Of a DNA stretch of 59,865 nucleotides, positions 52,576 through 59,865 are shown piece after piece. A program made the position numbers and the translations under genes. The stretch is from Elusimicrobiaceae bacterium (lineage in GTDB: Bacteria > Elusimicrobiota > Elusimicrobia > Elusimicrobiales > Elusimicrobiaceae), in the NCBI GenBank assembly GCA_017546175.1, contig JAFYXM010000006.1, forward strand, positions 1-59,865, read 5' to 3'. Under the pieces are notes generated by a model, which was not told the origin of the DNA, did not search any database, and saw only the letters and a program-made list of their open reading frames with translations. The first letter of the stretch is position 1. Each line of letters starts with the position of its first letter.

Positions 52576-54099
52576 CTATCTCCATCCCAATTTTGCCAAA
52601 TTCTCTTTAATCTGGGCATCTAACTCTGCACTTTGAGTCATTTGGTCTTGTAAATCTTTTGTTAGCCGTGCCATTTTGGCGGCAAAGGCCTCGTCATCTT
52701 CGGCAGTATCGGCTACGCCTACATAGCGGCCGGGGGTTAATACATATTCGTTGGTTTTGATTTCGGCTAGTGTGGCTGACTTACAAAACCCCTTTACGTC
52801 CGCGTATTCCTTGCCTTTGGGGGCAAATTCATCACCGCGCCATGCGTGGTAAGTATCCGCAATTTGGGCAATGTCCGCATCTGTAAATTCGCGCCGTGTT
52901 CTATCGGCCATAAAACCTAAGTTGCGCGCGTCAATAAATAGCACTTCGCCTTTGCGCTTTTTCTGCTTACGCAAAAACCACAAGCACACCGGGATTTGCG
53001 TATTAAAGAATAACTGCCCCGGCAAGGCCACCATACATTCCACTAAATCGTTTTCCAACAAGCGTTTGCGAATTTCCCCTTCCCCACCGGTGGTAGTGCT
53101 CATAGAGCCGTTGGCAAGCACCGTCCCCATGACCCCTGTGGGAGCTAAGTGCGCGAGCATGTGCTGAATCCACGCGTAGTTGGCATTACCCGCAGGCGGA
53201 ATACCATACTGCCAACGGGCATCTTTTTCCAACTTTTCACCGCCCCAATCGGAAATGTTAAAGGGTGGGTTTGCCAAAATGTAATCGGCGCGCAAATTGG
53301 GGTGTTGGTCATTATGGAAGGTGTCGGCCGGTTCTTTGCCTAAGTCAAACTCTATTCCACGAATAGCCAAGTTCATCGCCGCCAAACGCCACGTGGTGGG
53401 GTTGCTTTCCTGTCCGTAAATAGACAGGTTGCCTGTGCCTTGGTGAAGTTTAACAAAGCGGCCGCTCTGCACAAACATTCCCCCCGAACCACAACAGGGG
53501 TCATAAACTTTGGTATTTTCTCGCGGGGCCATAATGGCAACCATGGTTTTAACCACAGAAGCCGCCGTATAGAACTGACCGCCGCGTTTACCTTCGGCAT
53601 CGGCAAACATACCTAAAAAGTATTCGTACACTTCGCCCAACGTATCGGGCGCGGTTTGTCCGTCTTCAAAGCCAATGGTGGAAATAGTATTAATTAAATC
53701 TGCCAAGCGGCCTTGCGGCAGGGAAAGGCGCGCGTAGTTTTTATTCAAAATGTTTTTGAGTTTTGGGTTTTCTTTTTCAATGGATAACATGGCATCGTCA
53801 ATGAGTTTGCCGATGTTGGGCTGTGGGGCATTGTTACGCAGAAACTCCCAGCGCGCTTCCTGCGGCACCCAAAAGGCATTGTGCTGGGCGGCATAGGCAC
53901 GCATATCTTCTTCCATATATTGCGGGTTTTGGCGGTAGTATTCGTCTTCCTGCATGGTGGTACGCAAGGAAGAGAAAGAATCGGAAATGTATTTTAAGAA
54001 AATAAGCCCGAGAACAACGTGTTTATATTCGGCGGCGTCCATGTTGGAGCGGAGTTGGTCGGCAGTTTTCCAAAGTTTTTGTTTTGTGGCGTTATCCAT
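52576..54099 (-). CDS. hsdM: Type I DNA methyltransferase subunit
   Basis: 507 residues. N-terminal helical domain ([20 protein letters not shown]), then N6-adenine methyltransferase core: [30 protein letters not shown] (SAM site) and the catalytic ILANPPFN. It methylates the target adenine with HsdS and forms the core of the restriction complex. AGGAA precedes the ATG. Base composition is close to the host genes. Confidence 0.97.
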   Translation of the reverse strand: MDNATKQKLWKTADQLRSNMDAAEYKHVVLGLIFLKYISDSFSSLRTTMQEDEYYRQNPQYMEEDMRAYAAQHNAFWVPQEARWEFLRNNAPQPNIGKLIDDAMLSIEKENPKLKNILNKNYARLSLPQGRLADLINTISTIGFEDGQTAPDTLGEVYEYFLGMFADAEGKRGGQFYTAASVVKTMVAIMAPRENTKVYDPCCGSGGMFVQSGRFVKLHQGTGNLSIYGQESNPTTWRLAAMNLAIRGIEFDLGKEPADTFHNDQHPNLRADYILANPPFNISDWGGEKLEKDARWQYGIPPAGNANYAWIQHMLAHLAPTGVMGTVLANGSMSTTTGGEGEIRKRLLENDLVECMVALPGQLFFNTQIPVCLWFLRKQKKRKGEVLFIDARNLGFMADRTRREFTDADIAQIADTYHAWRGDEFAPKGKEYADVKGFCKSATLAEIKTNEYVLTPGRYVGVADTAEDDEAFAAKMARLTKDLQDQMTQSAELDAQIKENLAKLGWR

Positions 54100-54522
54100 G
54101 ATAAATTCCTATATAAAAAGGGGTATATTCCTACTATACAAAATAGGAAGTGGTGCTTCAATATTTGTTATACTTTGATTAGATATGGCGCCACTAGGGC
54201 CTTTGCGTATGTGCAATTCATACCCATATCAACGGAACTTATGGGGTAGGCCCTGCCTTTGAATAGATTAACATCTTGCCTGGTAAGTTCCTTTTTTATA
54301 TCAGGCGTATTTCTTCCCAGTTTGGGCCTCTTTTTTCCCTGTTAGAAGTTTTAGGGAATTTTTAAGATACCCTCAATATATCTGCGACGAGGGATTTTAC
54401 GGTGCATACAATCCGAAATCAAAAAACTAACGAATTTTTATCTACAATTCCCTGTTTTTTGCCTGATAAACAGGGACCCTCTCCGTACGCGTAAGGGAGA
54501 GGTAATTTCATCACGCACCACA
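54100..54522. other. Upstream region of the type I operon
   Basis: Contains the hsdM promoter region and leftover mobile DNA. An inverted repeat CCTCTCC/GGAGAGG near 54480-54500 has no T run. No gene is supported. Confidence 0.5.
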
Positions 54523-54677
54523 GCCCCCTTTCCTGCCGTTCAAAATCACTTTCCCCCTCGGCTAAATTCATTAGCTCCTGCAAGGTCATATTGCGCGGAT
54601 TGTTGTACTCCAAAATATCGGCCACTATCTTGGGAGATAAATAGCACAAATTCAAATACCTAGAAAACGTATGCTTT
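54523..54677 (-). pseudogene. 3' fragment of a serine recombinase gene
   Basis: Encodes LNLCYLSPKIVADILEYNNP, RNMTLQELMNLAEGESDFER, nearly the same as the last 50 residues of the recombinase at 29512, and the DNA is clearly alignable with scattered differences. The upstream part of the gene is absent, and downstream the sequence departs after the QE(R/K)G codons. A remnant of a related recombinase element in the same orientation. Confidence 0.85.
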
Positions 54678-54689
54678 CGTATTGCTATT

Positions 54690-54965
54690 TTAATTTTGAA
54701 GTTTATTAAAAAGCTCTTTAATTTCCGCGATTTTTTCCTTGGCCAGGTCTTGATCTTTAAAAGAATCCGTCACGCATTTTTCCAAATGGGTGGATAAAAT
54801 ATTTTTTTCCACAGACACAATAGCAGAACGCACCGCTTTTAATTGAATTAAAATTTCGGGGCAATATCTCTGCTCTTCTATCATTTTTTTAATACCTTCC
54901 AACTGACCGATAATTCTATTTAATCTAGGAAGTTCAGCTTTGTGACAAGGGTGTTGAGTGGGCAT
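54690..54965 (-). CDS. csoR: CsoR/RcnR-family metal-sensing repressor
   Basis: 91 residues from ATG at 54965 (GAGG upstream); a longer frame to 55004 crosses a hairpin. Family pattern: LPRLNRIIGQLEGIKKMIEE, RYCPEILIQLKAVRSAI and LSTHLEKCV, giving the Cys-His-Cys metal ligand set typical of copper-sensing CsoR, plus an extra N-terminal HPCHK. It would release operator DNA on Cu(I) binding. The gene lies behind a metallothionein-like gene and shares its operator-bearing promoter. Confidence 0.92.
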   Translation of the reverse strand: MPTQHPCHKAELPRLNRIIGQLEGIKKMIEEQRYCPEILIQLKAVRSAIVSVEKNILSTHLEKCVTDSFKDQDLAKEKIAEIKELFNKLQN

Positions 54966-54990
54966 AAGATCCTCTTTTTTGTAAAATAGG

Positions 54991-55013
54991 TCCCCGAGCG
55001 TCATACTCGGGGA
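54991..55013 (-). terminator. Hairpin between the metallothionein-like gene and csoR
   Basis: Perfect 8-bp stem TCCCCGAG/CTCGGGGA with a 7-nt loop, followed on the minus strand by CCTATTTTAC. A weak terminator or processing site that could lower csoR expression relative to the first gene. Confidence 0.55.
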
Positions 55014-55025
55014 CTTTTAGTTATA

Positions 55026-55136
55026 TTATTTGCTATTTGTCGGCTTCGGACATTTGCAAGTACTACCATCGCACTGGCAGTTATCGCCGCAGGTACAAGG
55101 GTCACAGGTGCATTTCGGATTTGAACATTTTTCCAT
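55026..55136 (-). CDS. 36-residue metallothionein-like protein
   Basis: A very short gene: ATG at 55136 preceded by GGAGGA, stop at 55026. Product MEKCSNPKCTCDPCTCGDNC continues QCDGSTCKCPKP and has ten Cys in CxC and CxxC spacing, the layout of a metal-thiolate cluster protein. With CsoR-like operators in its promoter and csoR behind it, the likely ligand is Cu(I), buffered in the cytoplasm. Its position and strict Cys spacing argue strongly that it is real despite its size. Confidence 0.85.
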   Translation of the reverse strand: MEKCSNPKCTCDPCTCGDNCQCDGSTCKCPKPTNSK

Positions 55137-55149
55137 ATTTTCCTCCTTC

Positions 55150-55166
55150 ATACCCCCTATGGGTAT
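55150..55166. promoter_or_regulatory. CsoR-like operator 1
   Basis: ATACCCCCTATGGGTAT, a near-perfect palindrome of the CsoR type, downstream of the -10 box and 14 bp before the metallothionein-like start. Confidence 0.7.
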
Positions 55167-55173
55167 TTATTAT

Positions 55174-55202
55174 ATTATATACCCCTTGGGGGTATTTGTC
55201 AA
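55174..55202 (-). promoter_or_regulatory. Consensus promoter with CsoR-like operator 2 in its spacer
   Basis: Minus strand TTGACA (55197-55202), 17-bp spacer, TATAAT (55174-55179). The palindrome ATACCCCTTGGGGGTAT (55179-55195) fills the spacer, so a bound repressor would block polymerase. Confidence 0.85.
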
Positions 55203-55224
55203 GACCTTTTTAGTATCAACACAC

Positions 55225-55254
55225 TTGACAAATATAACTATTTTATAGTATAAT
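55225..55254 (+). promoter_or_regulatory. Divergent promoter toward the amidase-like gene
   Basis: TTGACA (55225-55230), 18-bp spacer, TATAAT (55249-55254). The leader to the start codon is about 145 nt. Confidence 0.7.
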
Positions 55255-55404
55255 ATGAAAATATAAAAGAAGTGCCTTCCTGTCGCAAAATTACATTTTT
55301 AGTTTTACACCGCTTTAGTTGCCACCCGTACGTTGCGTTTCCTAACGCTGACGCTCTATCCTTTCTACAATCTTCCGTTTAATTCTTACCGAAAAGGAGT
55401 CATT

Positions 55405-56514
55405 ATGCACAAACACATCATGGTCAAATCACCGCTCCATCATAACCGTTATGACCACCAAGAGCAAGAAGTAGAGCTTATCTATCCCAAACCAAAAGAA
55501 AAGCCTCTCTACCAAACTATGGAGATACGTTTTCCACCCAATGAAGAGCATACTCTGCACCCCTTACGCCGCCAATACTTAGAAAACGGACTCAAACAAA
55601 TAGAAATTCACGAACGCCAACAAACCATGCAAGATAAGTTTTCTACCGCTATGTATGGCAAGAAAGATTATTCAGAAGAAAAAAATAATATCTTGCAGGA
55701 AATGTTGCAAGACAAACAATCCCGTCCCATCGGACATCAATATCCGGACGAAAAGTTCCTAGATATTGCAGACAAACAAATTGCCCAAGAGAAATACCCC
55801 CATACCCCTGAGGCCGTTGGAAAAGAAATAGCTCGTTTTGAACGGGAATATCCCAAGGAATATAATAGAAATATGCAAGAAATAGAAAATGCCAAAAAAC
55901 AACAATTAGAAAATGATAAAAAATCTTGGCCGGAAATTAATAAAGATATTCAAGATGGTAAAATCACTCCGCAAGAGTTATCTAATAAACAATGGCAAAC
56001 TATTTTGGATAAAAGCGCGGAGGAGTTACAAAACGTGCAAAGCACGGGAACATCTTATTGTAATATGTATACCCGTGATCAATTATTGAAACAAGGTATT
56101 TATATGCCACCCGGCCAAAATGCCAACCAAATAAAAGATCATATGGATAATAACCCTGAAAATTGGGAAAAACTTCCTAAGAAAACAGATGCACAAGGCA
56201 ATCCAACCGGTCTTTTGGACCATCAGGCTGCGCACGATGCCGCCAAGAACGGAGATACGGTAGTTGCTGTTTGGAAAAATCCAAACCCAAACAAACACGG
56301 TCATATTGCACAAGTAGATGGAAATGCCGAGATGCAAGAATCTGGGACATGGGGTAACATTCAAGTTCCTACTATAGACGGTTATCATGCTTGGGGTGAA
56401 AATAAAGGGATTAAAACTGAGTCTTTATCGCAGCAATTTACTCCTGACAAAGAACCGGATATGGACTATTACCGTTATATGGGAGAAAAAAGAGATGACA
56501 AAGTCTCCTCATAA
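55405..56514 (+). CDS. Putative Cys/His amidase-type effector
   Basis: 369 residues from ATG at 55405 with AAAAGGAG; the frame begins earlier without signals. No signal peptide. Residues 1-200 are charged and helical. The C-terminal domain begins STGTSYCNMYTRDQLLKQG (candidate catalytic Cys219) and has NPNKHGHIAQVDG (His298/300) after about 80 residues, then ESGTWGNIQVPTIDGYHAWG, the order of papain-like CHAP/NlpC-type peptidoglycan hydrolases. Two exported paralogous proteins follow directly, so a toxin delivered to the periplasm with its immunity proteins is a reasonable guess, not a demonstrated one. Confidence 0.7.
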   Translation: MHKHIMVKSPLHHNRYDHQEQEVELIYPKPKEKPLYQTMEIRFPPNEEHTLHPLRRQYLENGLKQIEIHERQQTMQDKFSTAMYGKKDYSEEKNNILQEMLQDKQSRPIGHQYPDEKFLDIADKQIAQEKYPHTPEAVGKEIARFEREYPKEYNRNMQEIENAKKQQLENDKKSWPEINKDIQDGKITPQELSNKQWQTILDKSAEELQNVQSTGTSYCNMYTRDQLLKQGIYMPPGQNANQIKDHMDNNPENWEKLPKKTDAQGNPTGLLDHQAAHDAAKNGDTVVAVWKNPNPNKHGHIAQVDGNAEMQESGTWGNIQVPTIDGYHAWGENKGIKTESLSQQFTPDKEPDMDYYRYMGEKRDDKVSS

Positions 56515-56564
56515 AATCAGAAAAAACCGATAAAGATACAAAAAGAATATTCTATAATAGGGTT

Positions 56565-57476
56565 ATGAAAAACATACTCATAGCCCTATTTTTTGTAAGT
56601 ATATTTCCTCTCTCCGCCATAGCGGACCCTTTACCATTAAATCAGTTTGATAGAGAAAACAAAAAAATTAAAGCTCCTGTCTATTCACGTCTTCGTCCTT
56701 TTTACTATCCTCAAAAAGATAAAGACGGAGCTTATATATTAGCCGAAGCTACTACTTATAACGAAGGAACTAATTATTATATAATTGACGGATATTTGTA
56801 TATGGAATTTATAAGTTTCTTTTTATATATTCCTTCGACAAAAACATTACCTAAACCGGAAATCATAGATTTTTGGGTGGATGGTGAAAAATATCTAGAT
56901 TTTCGTAAACAAACATTAGATAAATTTCGCGTTCAGCCGAATAATGGAAAAAATTATTCTATTTCTTGCGGCAAAGATAAATCTGTTAAATTTACTGAAA
57001 AAATTATCCCCTCAACATTAGGCGGGGAATCATCCTCATATTATCAAGTAACTTGGATTGACCATGGTACCGAATATCCGTTTACATTGGAAGAATGTCC
57101 TGTTGATATTGATCATATGACCGAAAAATATTTTTCTTACTGCGATAACAATATACTTTATTACGACAGAAGTGAATTTTACAAGCAGGATGGAAAACCA
57201 AAATGGAAATCGGGTATTTTCTTTTGCGATTTGAAAAACCGTACCCGTGGGATATATGCTTCTACCATAAACCACACATATCCTCATAATCCTATGGGAA
57301 TTCCGGGGACGGATTGGATCATTTATGCTAAACAATTTGATGATGGTGAGCATAAAGACCAAATCACTAATCAACTGGTCGTTAGAAAAAAGCTAACTCA
57401 AGAACAAGCTGACATAGCTGTTAAAGAATACCAAGAGTGGAAAAAAAGTTTACAACAAGAACAAACCAAAAAATGA
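56565..57476 (+). CDS. Exported protein, candidate immunity protein (copy 1)
   Basis: 303 residues. Signal peptide MKNILIALFFVSIFPLSAIA. The mature part is beta-rich (VYSRLRPFYYPQKDKDGAYI, YYIIDGYLYMEFISFFLYIP) and ends in a short helix with basic residues. It shares order and motifs with the next gene product: DG-(A/S)-x-(I/L)-x-AE, a YxxxxGYLYxE-type strand, an IxWxD segment, NIxYY and a final GP/GIP-x-TDW. No known family. The paralogous pair directly after an amidase-like gene suggests immunity. Confidence 0.7.
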   Translation: MKNILIALFFVSIFPLSAIADPLPLNQFDRENKKIKAPVYSRLRPFYYPQKDKDGAYILAEATTYNEGTNYYIIDGYLYMEFISFFLYIPSTKTLPKPEIIDFWVDGEKYLDFRKQTLDKFRVQPNNGKNYSISCGKDKSVKFTEKIIPSTLGGESSSYYQVTWIDHGTEYPFTLEECPVDIDHMTEKYFSYCDNNILYYDRSEFYKQDGKPKWKSGIFFCDLKNRTRGIYASTINHTYPHNPMGIPGTDWIIYAKQFDDGEHKDQITNQLVVRKKLTQEQADIAVKEYQEWKKSLQQEQTKK

Positions 57477-58279
57477 ATAAAATTATTTGGACATTTATTT
57501 TTGTTTTCCTCTCCTGCATGCTTTTTGCGCAGGAGAGGGTAAATAGAGTTTCTGTAGGCAGTCAAACGGCAGTCTATTCACAAGGCCTGCCACAAACTGA
57601 CGGCAGTTTGCTGATTGCCGAAGATTTCACTTATGGATCTGAGGGCATCTATTTTTATCCTGTGCCTAACGGAGATTTATATGTAGAAAACGGGGGTATT
57701 CTGCTTCGTTTTTCCCCCAAACAACCGGGGCTTGCTCTTATACAAGGTGTATGGAACGGATCTAACGAACAGTATATAGAAAAAGAATTAAAAAAATACG
57801 AATACCCTCATTTAGAGCATTACAATTTAACTTTGTACTGCAATACGGAAAAAACTCAATTTATCACCTTAAACAACAGTCACAAACCGGCTCCTTGTGA
57901 AGGGTGTGATTATGTGTCTCCTTATTTTATTGAGTGGCACGATTCCCTCTTAAAACAAAGCAAAACGCTTTCCCTGCCGCAGGATCTTTTTCCCACTCCC
58001 GTCGGGCTACCCAAATATGCCTTGTGCAAGGGAAATATTTTTTATTACGAGCATACCGTTCCCAACCCCGACAAAACCAGTTCCCAACGGTGGTGTCCGG
58101 TAATTCGTGCTCACCATATTTCAAGCGGAAAAAATGAAGTGTTTGTTTCCACAGTACCTGACCATTGTGAAGACATTTTAAGCGGACCGACAGCTATCCC
58201 GGCGACAGATTATTTGCTCTATCAACGCTCCAATCCCGCCACCAGTCAAACCCATATTGAAATGAAAAAAGCTATTTAA
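57473..58279 (+). CDS. Exported protein, candidate immunity protein (copy 2)
   Basis: 268 residues from the ATG that overlaps the previous stop (ATGA). Signal peptide MNKIIWTFIFVFLSCMLFAQ. Diverged paralog of the preceding protein: TDGSLLIAEDFTYGSEGIYF, NGDLYVENGG, YFIEWHD, GNIFYYEH and a closing AIPATDYLLYQ. It has more Cys (CEGCDY and others). Duplicated and diverged partners of this kind are common for immunity genes. Confidence 0.7.
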   Translation: MNKIIWTFIFVFLSCMLFAQERVNRVSVGSQTAVYSQGLPQTDGSLLIAEDFTYGSEGIYFYPVPNGDLYVENGGILLRFSPKQPGLALIQGVWNGSNEQYIEKELKKYEYPHLEHYNLTLYCNTEKTQFITLNNSHKPAPCEGCDYVSPYFIEWHDSLLKQSKTLSLPQDLFPTPVGLPKYALCKGNIFYYEHTVPNPDKTSSQRWCPVIRAHHISSGKNEVFVSTVPDHCEDILSGPTAIPATDYLLYQRSNPATSQTHIEMKKAI

Positions 58280-58338
58280 CAACACCTATATATGGGTTTA
58301 GCCCGATAAAAAGATGTCTTTTTATATATAATAAAGCT

Positions 58339-59076
58339 ATGAACAATACTCTTAAAAATCCTTACTTTCAAGCAGTAGAAAACTTACTGCAAAAGATTGA
58401 ACAAACACAGGCAGACGCACTGGAAAAGGCCGCCCAAGCCATTGCCCTTTCCTTAGAAAAAGACGGCATTTTGCACACGTTCGGTTGCGGTCATAGCGGC
58501 AGCGTGACGATAGATGCTTTTCATCGCAGCGGTTGTTTTGCCGCGGTAGATGCTATTTTGGACCCCGGACTTATGTTTCAAAGCGGAGCACACGCAGGAA
58601 CGGCCTTTGAACGCTTGGAGGGGTACTCCAAAGCCGTCATGGCTAAGCATACGTTCCAACCGCAGGACGTATTGCTTGCGGTTTCCAACTCGGGCAAAAA
58701 CCCTGCCGGCATTGATGCGGTGCTATATGCCAAAGAGCGCGGTGTAACCACCATTGTCATTACGGCGGCAGGCTCTCATAAAAACAGTTCTTCCCGTCAT
58801 TCCAGCGGCAAAATGCTCAAAGACGTAGGCGATATCGTGATAGACAACTGTTGCTCTGCCAATGAAACAGCCTTAGAGGTGGCAGGAGTGGACGTTGCTC
58901 CTATTTCCACCGTGGCGGGGGTCAGTATTTTTCAGGCGATTTTGTTCCGCGCGGCTCAAATCATGGCGGAAAAAGGGCTGGAAATACCCGTCTATCGCAG
59001 CAGTAACGCAGGCGGAGACGAGCACAACACCCGTTTGGCGGCCAAATACGCAGGACGCATTAAACATTTAGACTAA
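58339..59076 (+). CDS. SIS-domain sugar-phosphate protein (UPF0309-like)
   Basis: 245 residues. SIS fold: DGILHTFGCGHSGSVTIDAF, a later VLLAVSNSGKNPAGIDAVLY (the SNSG sugar-phosphate site) and TTIVITAAG, with DVAPISTVAGVSIFQAILFR in the C-terminal half. SIS proteins isomerise, bind or sense phosphosugars; this subgroup is uncharacterised. A TATAATA lies just before the start and a terminator follows, so it is a single-gene unit. Confidence 0.88.
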   Translation: MNNTLKNPYFQAVENLLQKIEQTQADALEKAAQAIALSLEKDGILHTFGCGHSGSVTIDAFHRSGCFAAVDAILDPGLMFQSGAHAGTAFERLEGYSKAVMAKHTFQPQDVLLAVSNSGKNPAGIDAVLYAKERGVTTIVITAAGSHKNSSSRHSSGKMLKDVGDIVIDNCCSANETALEVAGVDVAPISTVAGVSIFQAILFRAAQIMAEKGLEIPVYRSSNAGGDEHNTRLAAKYAGRIKHLD

Positions 59077-59091
59077 AACTTCTTCAAAGAC

Positions 59092-59120
59092 AAAACCCCC
59101 GATAAACTCGGGGGTTTTTT
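59092..59120 (+). terminator. Terminator of the SIS gene
   Basis: CCCCCGA/TCGGGGG stem followed by six T. Confidence 0.85.
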
Positions 59121-59124
59121 ATGC

Positions 59125-59153
59125 AAAAAAATACCCCGCCTTTGGGGCGGGGT
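59125..59153 (-). terminator. Terminator of the last pilin gene
   Basis: ACCCCGCC/GGCGGGGT stem (59133-59140 with 59146-59153) with a T run in the minus direction. Confidence 0.85.
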
Positions 59154-59183
59154 GTTGTAAATTCTGTAAAGAATTATTAGCTG

Positions 59184-59744
59184 TTAGTTACCAGTCGGAG
59201 CAGGAGCAGCGGCCACACCACCATCGTTGGTACAAGAGGTGGTCACAGAATCTACACCACAGTATTCAGCGCAGATAGCTTTATCATTTTCAGCGCTGCT
59301 ACCAATAGTACAAGTAACCGTCGGATCTTGATAGGTACGAGACAATACATAGGTATATTGCGTGCTACCGGAACGAGCCGCCGTTACGGTACCGGTGGCA
59401 AAAGCGGCAGTACCGGTGTTGGTTTGATCCAAAGTGACAGCAAAACCGTTGCCACAATTAGCAGCGGCCGTAGCACTTTCGGGGCCTTTGGTACAGAAAA
59501 ACGCTTGAGCTTTGTTTGTCGGGGATACATCTAAGCCGGAGAACAATTTAGCATAGCTATTGTTTTTCATGTAGCGGCGTTGTTGAGCTTGAGCTACAGA
59601 GCCCAAGAGGGTGTCGGCTTCCGCGATGCGGGAGCGTTCTACAGCTTTGAAGTAGGCCGGTAAGGCCATAGCGGCTAAAATACCGATGATAAGTACTACC
59701 ACCAATAATTCAACCAGGGTGAATCCTTTGTTATTTTTCATCAT
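59184..59744 (-). CDS. Type IV pilin-like protein
   Basis: 186 residues; either of two adjacent ATGs (59744, 59741) after GAGGAG. Leader MMKNNKG, then FTLVELLVVVLIIGILAAMA and LPAYFKAVERSRIAE. The head is Ala/Thr/Gly-rich with Cys pairs (FCTKGPES, CGNG, CTIGSS, CAEYCGVDSVTTSC) and higher GC than the other pilins; GFTLVE and LPAYFKAVERSR differ from the standard stalk. It may be the major pilin of the set (inference from composition only). Confidence 0.9.
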   Translation of the reverse strand: MMKNNKGFTLVELLVVVLIIGILAAMALPAYFKAVERSRIAEADTLLGSVAQAQQRRYMKNNSYAKLFSGLDVSPTNKAQAFFCTKGPESATAAANCGNGFAVTLDQTNTGTAAFATGTVTAARSGSTQYTYVLSRTYQDPTVTCTIGSSAENDKAICAEYCGVDSVTTSCTNDGGVAAAPAPTGN

Positions 59745-59865
59745 TTTAATCTCCTCGGGTTAGTTAACCCTTTGTACGGGCCGCTTTTGGGAAACTGTAG
59801 GAGGTTTTTTAAACCCATCTGCGGCCCGTATCAAAATCGTATCAAAAAAAAAAAATAGTCAAGAC

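Noticed and set aside
28259..55330. tRNA-Val as the attachment site of the whole accessory region
   Set aside because: I found no direct repeat of its 3' end elsewhere; only a short GAAGTGCCTT match to its terminator near 55269, which is too short.
1..59865. CRISPR array
   Set aside because: No regularly spaced repeats of 24-40 bp and no cas-like genes were seen on either strand.

Overview
The window looks like a chromosomal segment of a gut-type Elusimicrobiota bacterium (Elusimicrobium-like). The inference rests on several solitary type IV pilin-like genes that share one N-terminal module (GFTLIELLVVVLIIGIL, then LPQYTKAVEKSR), on host genes rich in Ala-Lys tails, and on a threonyl-tRNA synthetase without a TGS domain. 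It is a family-level judgement from memory; no 16S gene is present.

Positions 1-28,370 are mostly core genome: a cut-off pilin, lon, clpP, two small secreted proteins, an XRE-type regulator, yggS-yggU, a GH3 glycosidase, thrS, a membrane sulfatase-fold transferase, yajC-secD-secF, a DUF374 acyltransferase, a lipoprotein, and an operon of a polyprenyl-phosphate sugar transferase, an FAD oxidoreductase, a NadD-YqeK fusion and a LytR_C protein. A histone H1-like protein, a CYTH protein, a thioesterase and tRNA-Val(TAC) follow. Pilin genes at 1-1061, 9107, 15382, 20313 and 59184 sit alone on the minus strand, each probably its own unit. Three stretches without genes look like independent RNA genes: 6667-6842 (minus), 7606-7994 (plus) and 26192-26347 (plus). 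I could match none of them to a known RNA.

Positions 28,535-54,680 are an accessory, mainly anti-phage region. It opens with an HNH gene and a large serine recombinase with three small overlapping companion genes. Next comes a block bounded by a 28-bp perfect direct repeat (32261-32288 and 45958-45985) that resembles a tRNA-Arg 3' end. The block holds a five-gene minus-strand operon (C5 methyltransferase, NgoFVII-type PLD nuclease, Z1 ATPase, McrB with an EVE/PUA-like module, McrC), a truncated integrase, two unrecognised proteins, an intact tyrosine recombinase, and a DGQHR-HNH pair. A type I restriction-modification operon with extra embedded genes follows (hsdM, ExT-nuclease-like, hsdS, unknown, hsdR, HNH-like). 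A second copy of the serine recombinase 3' end lies at 54523-54677.

Positions 54,690-58,279 carry a copper-type module (36-residue metallothionein-like protein plus CsoR, with CsoR-like operators in a consensus promoter). They also carry a candidate toxin-immunity set: a Cys/His amidase-like protein followed by two paralogous exported proteins. The window ends with a SIS-domain protein and another pilin.

The strongest leads are the five-gene Z1/PLD/McrBC/methyltransferase operon with its tRNA-like boundary repeats, and the structured RNA candidates.
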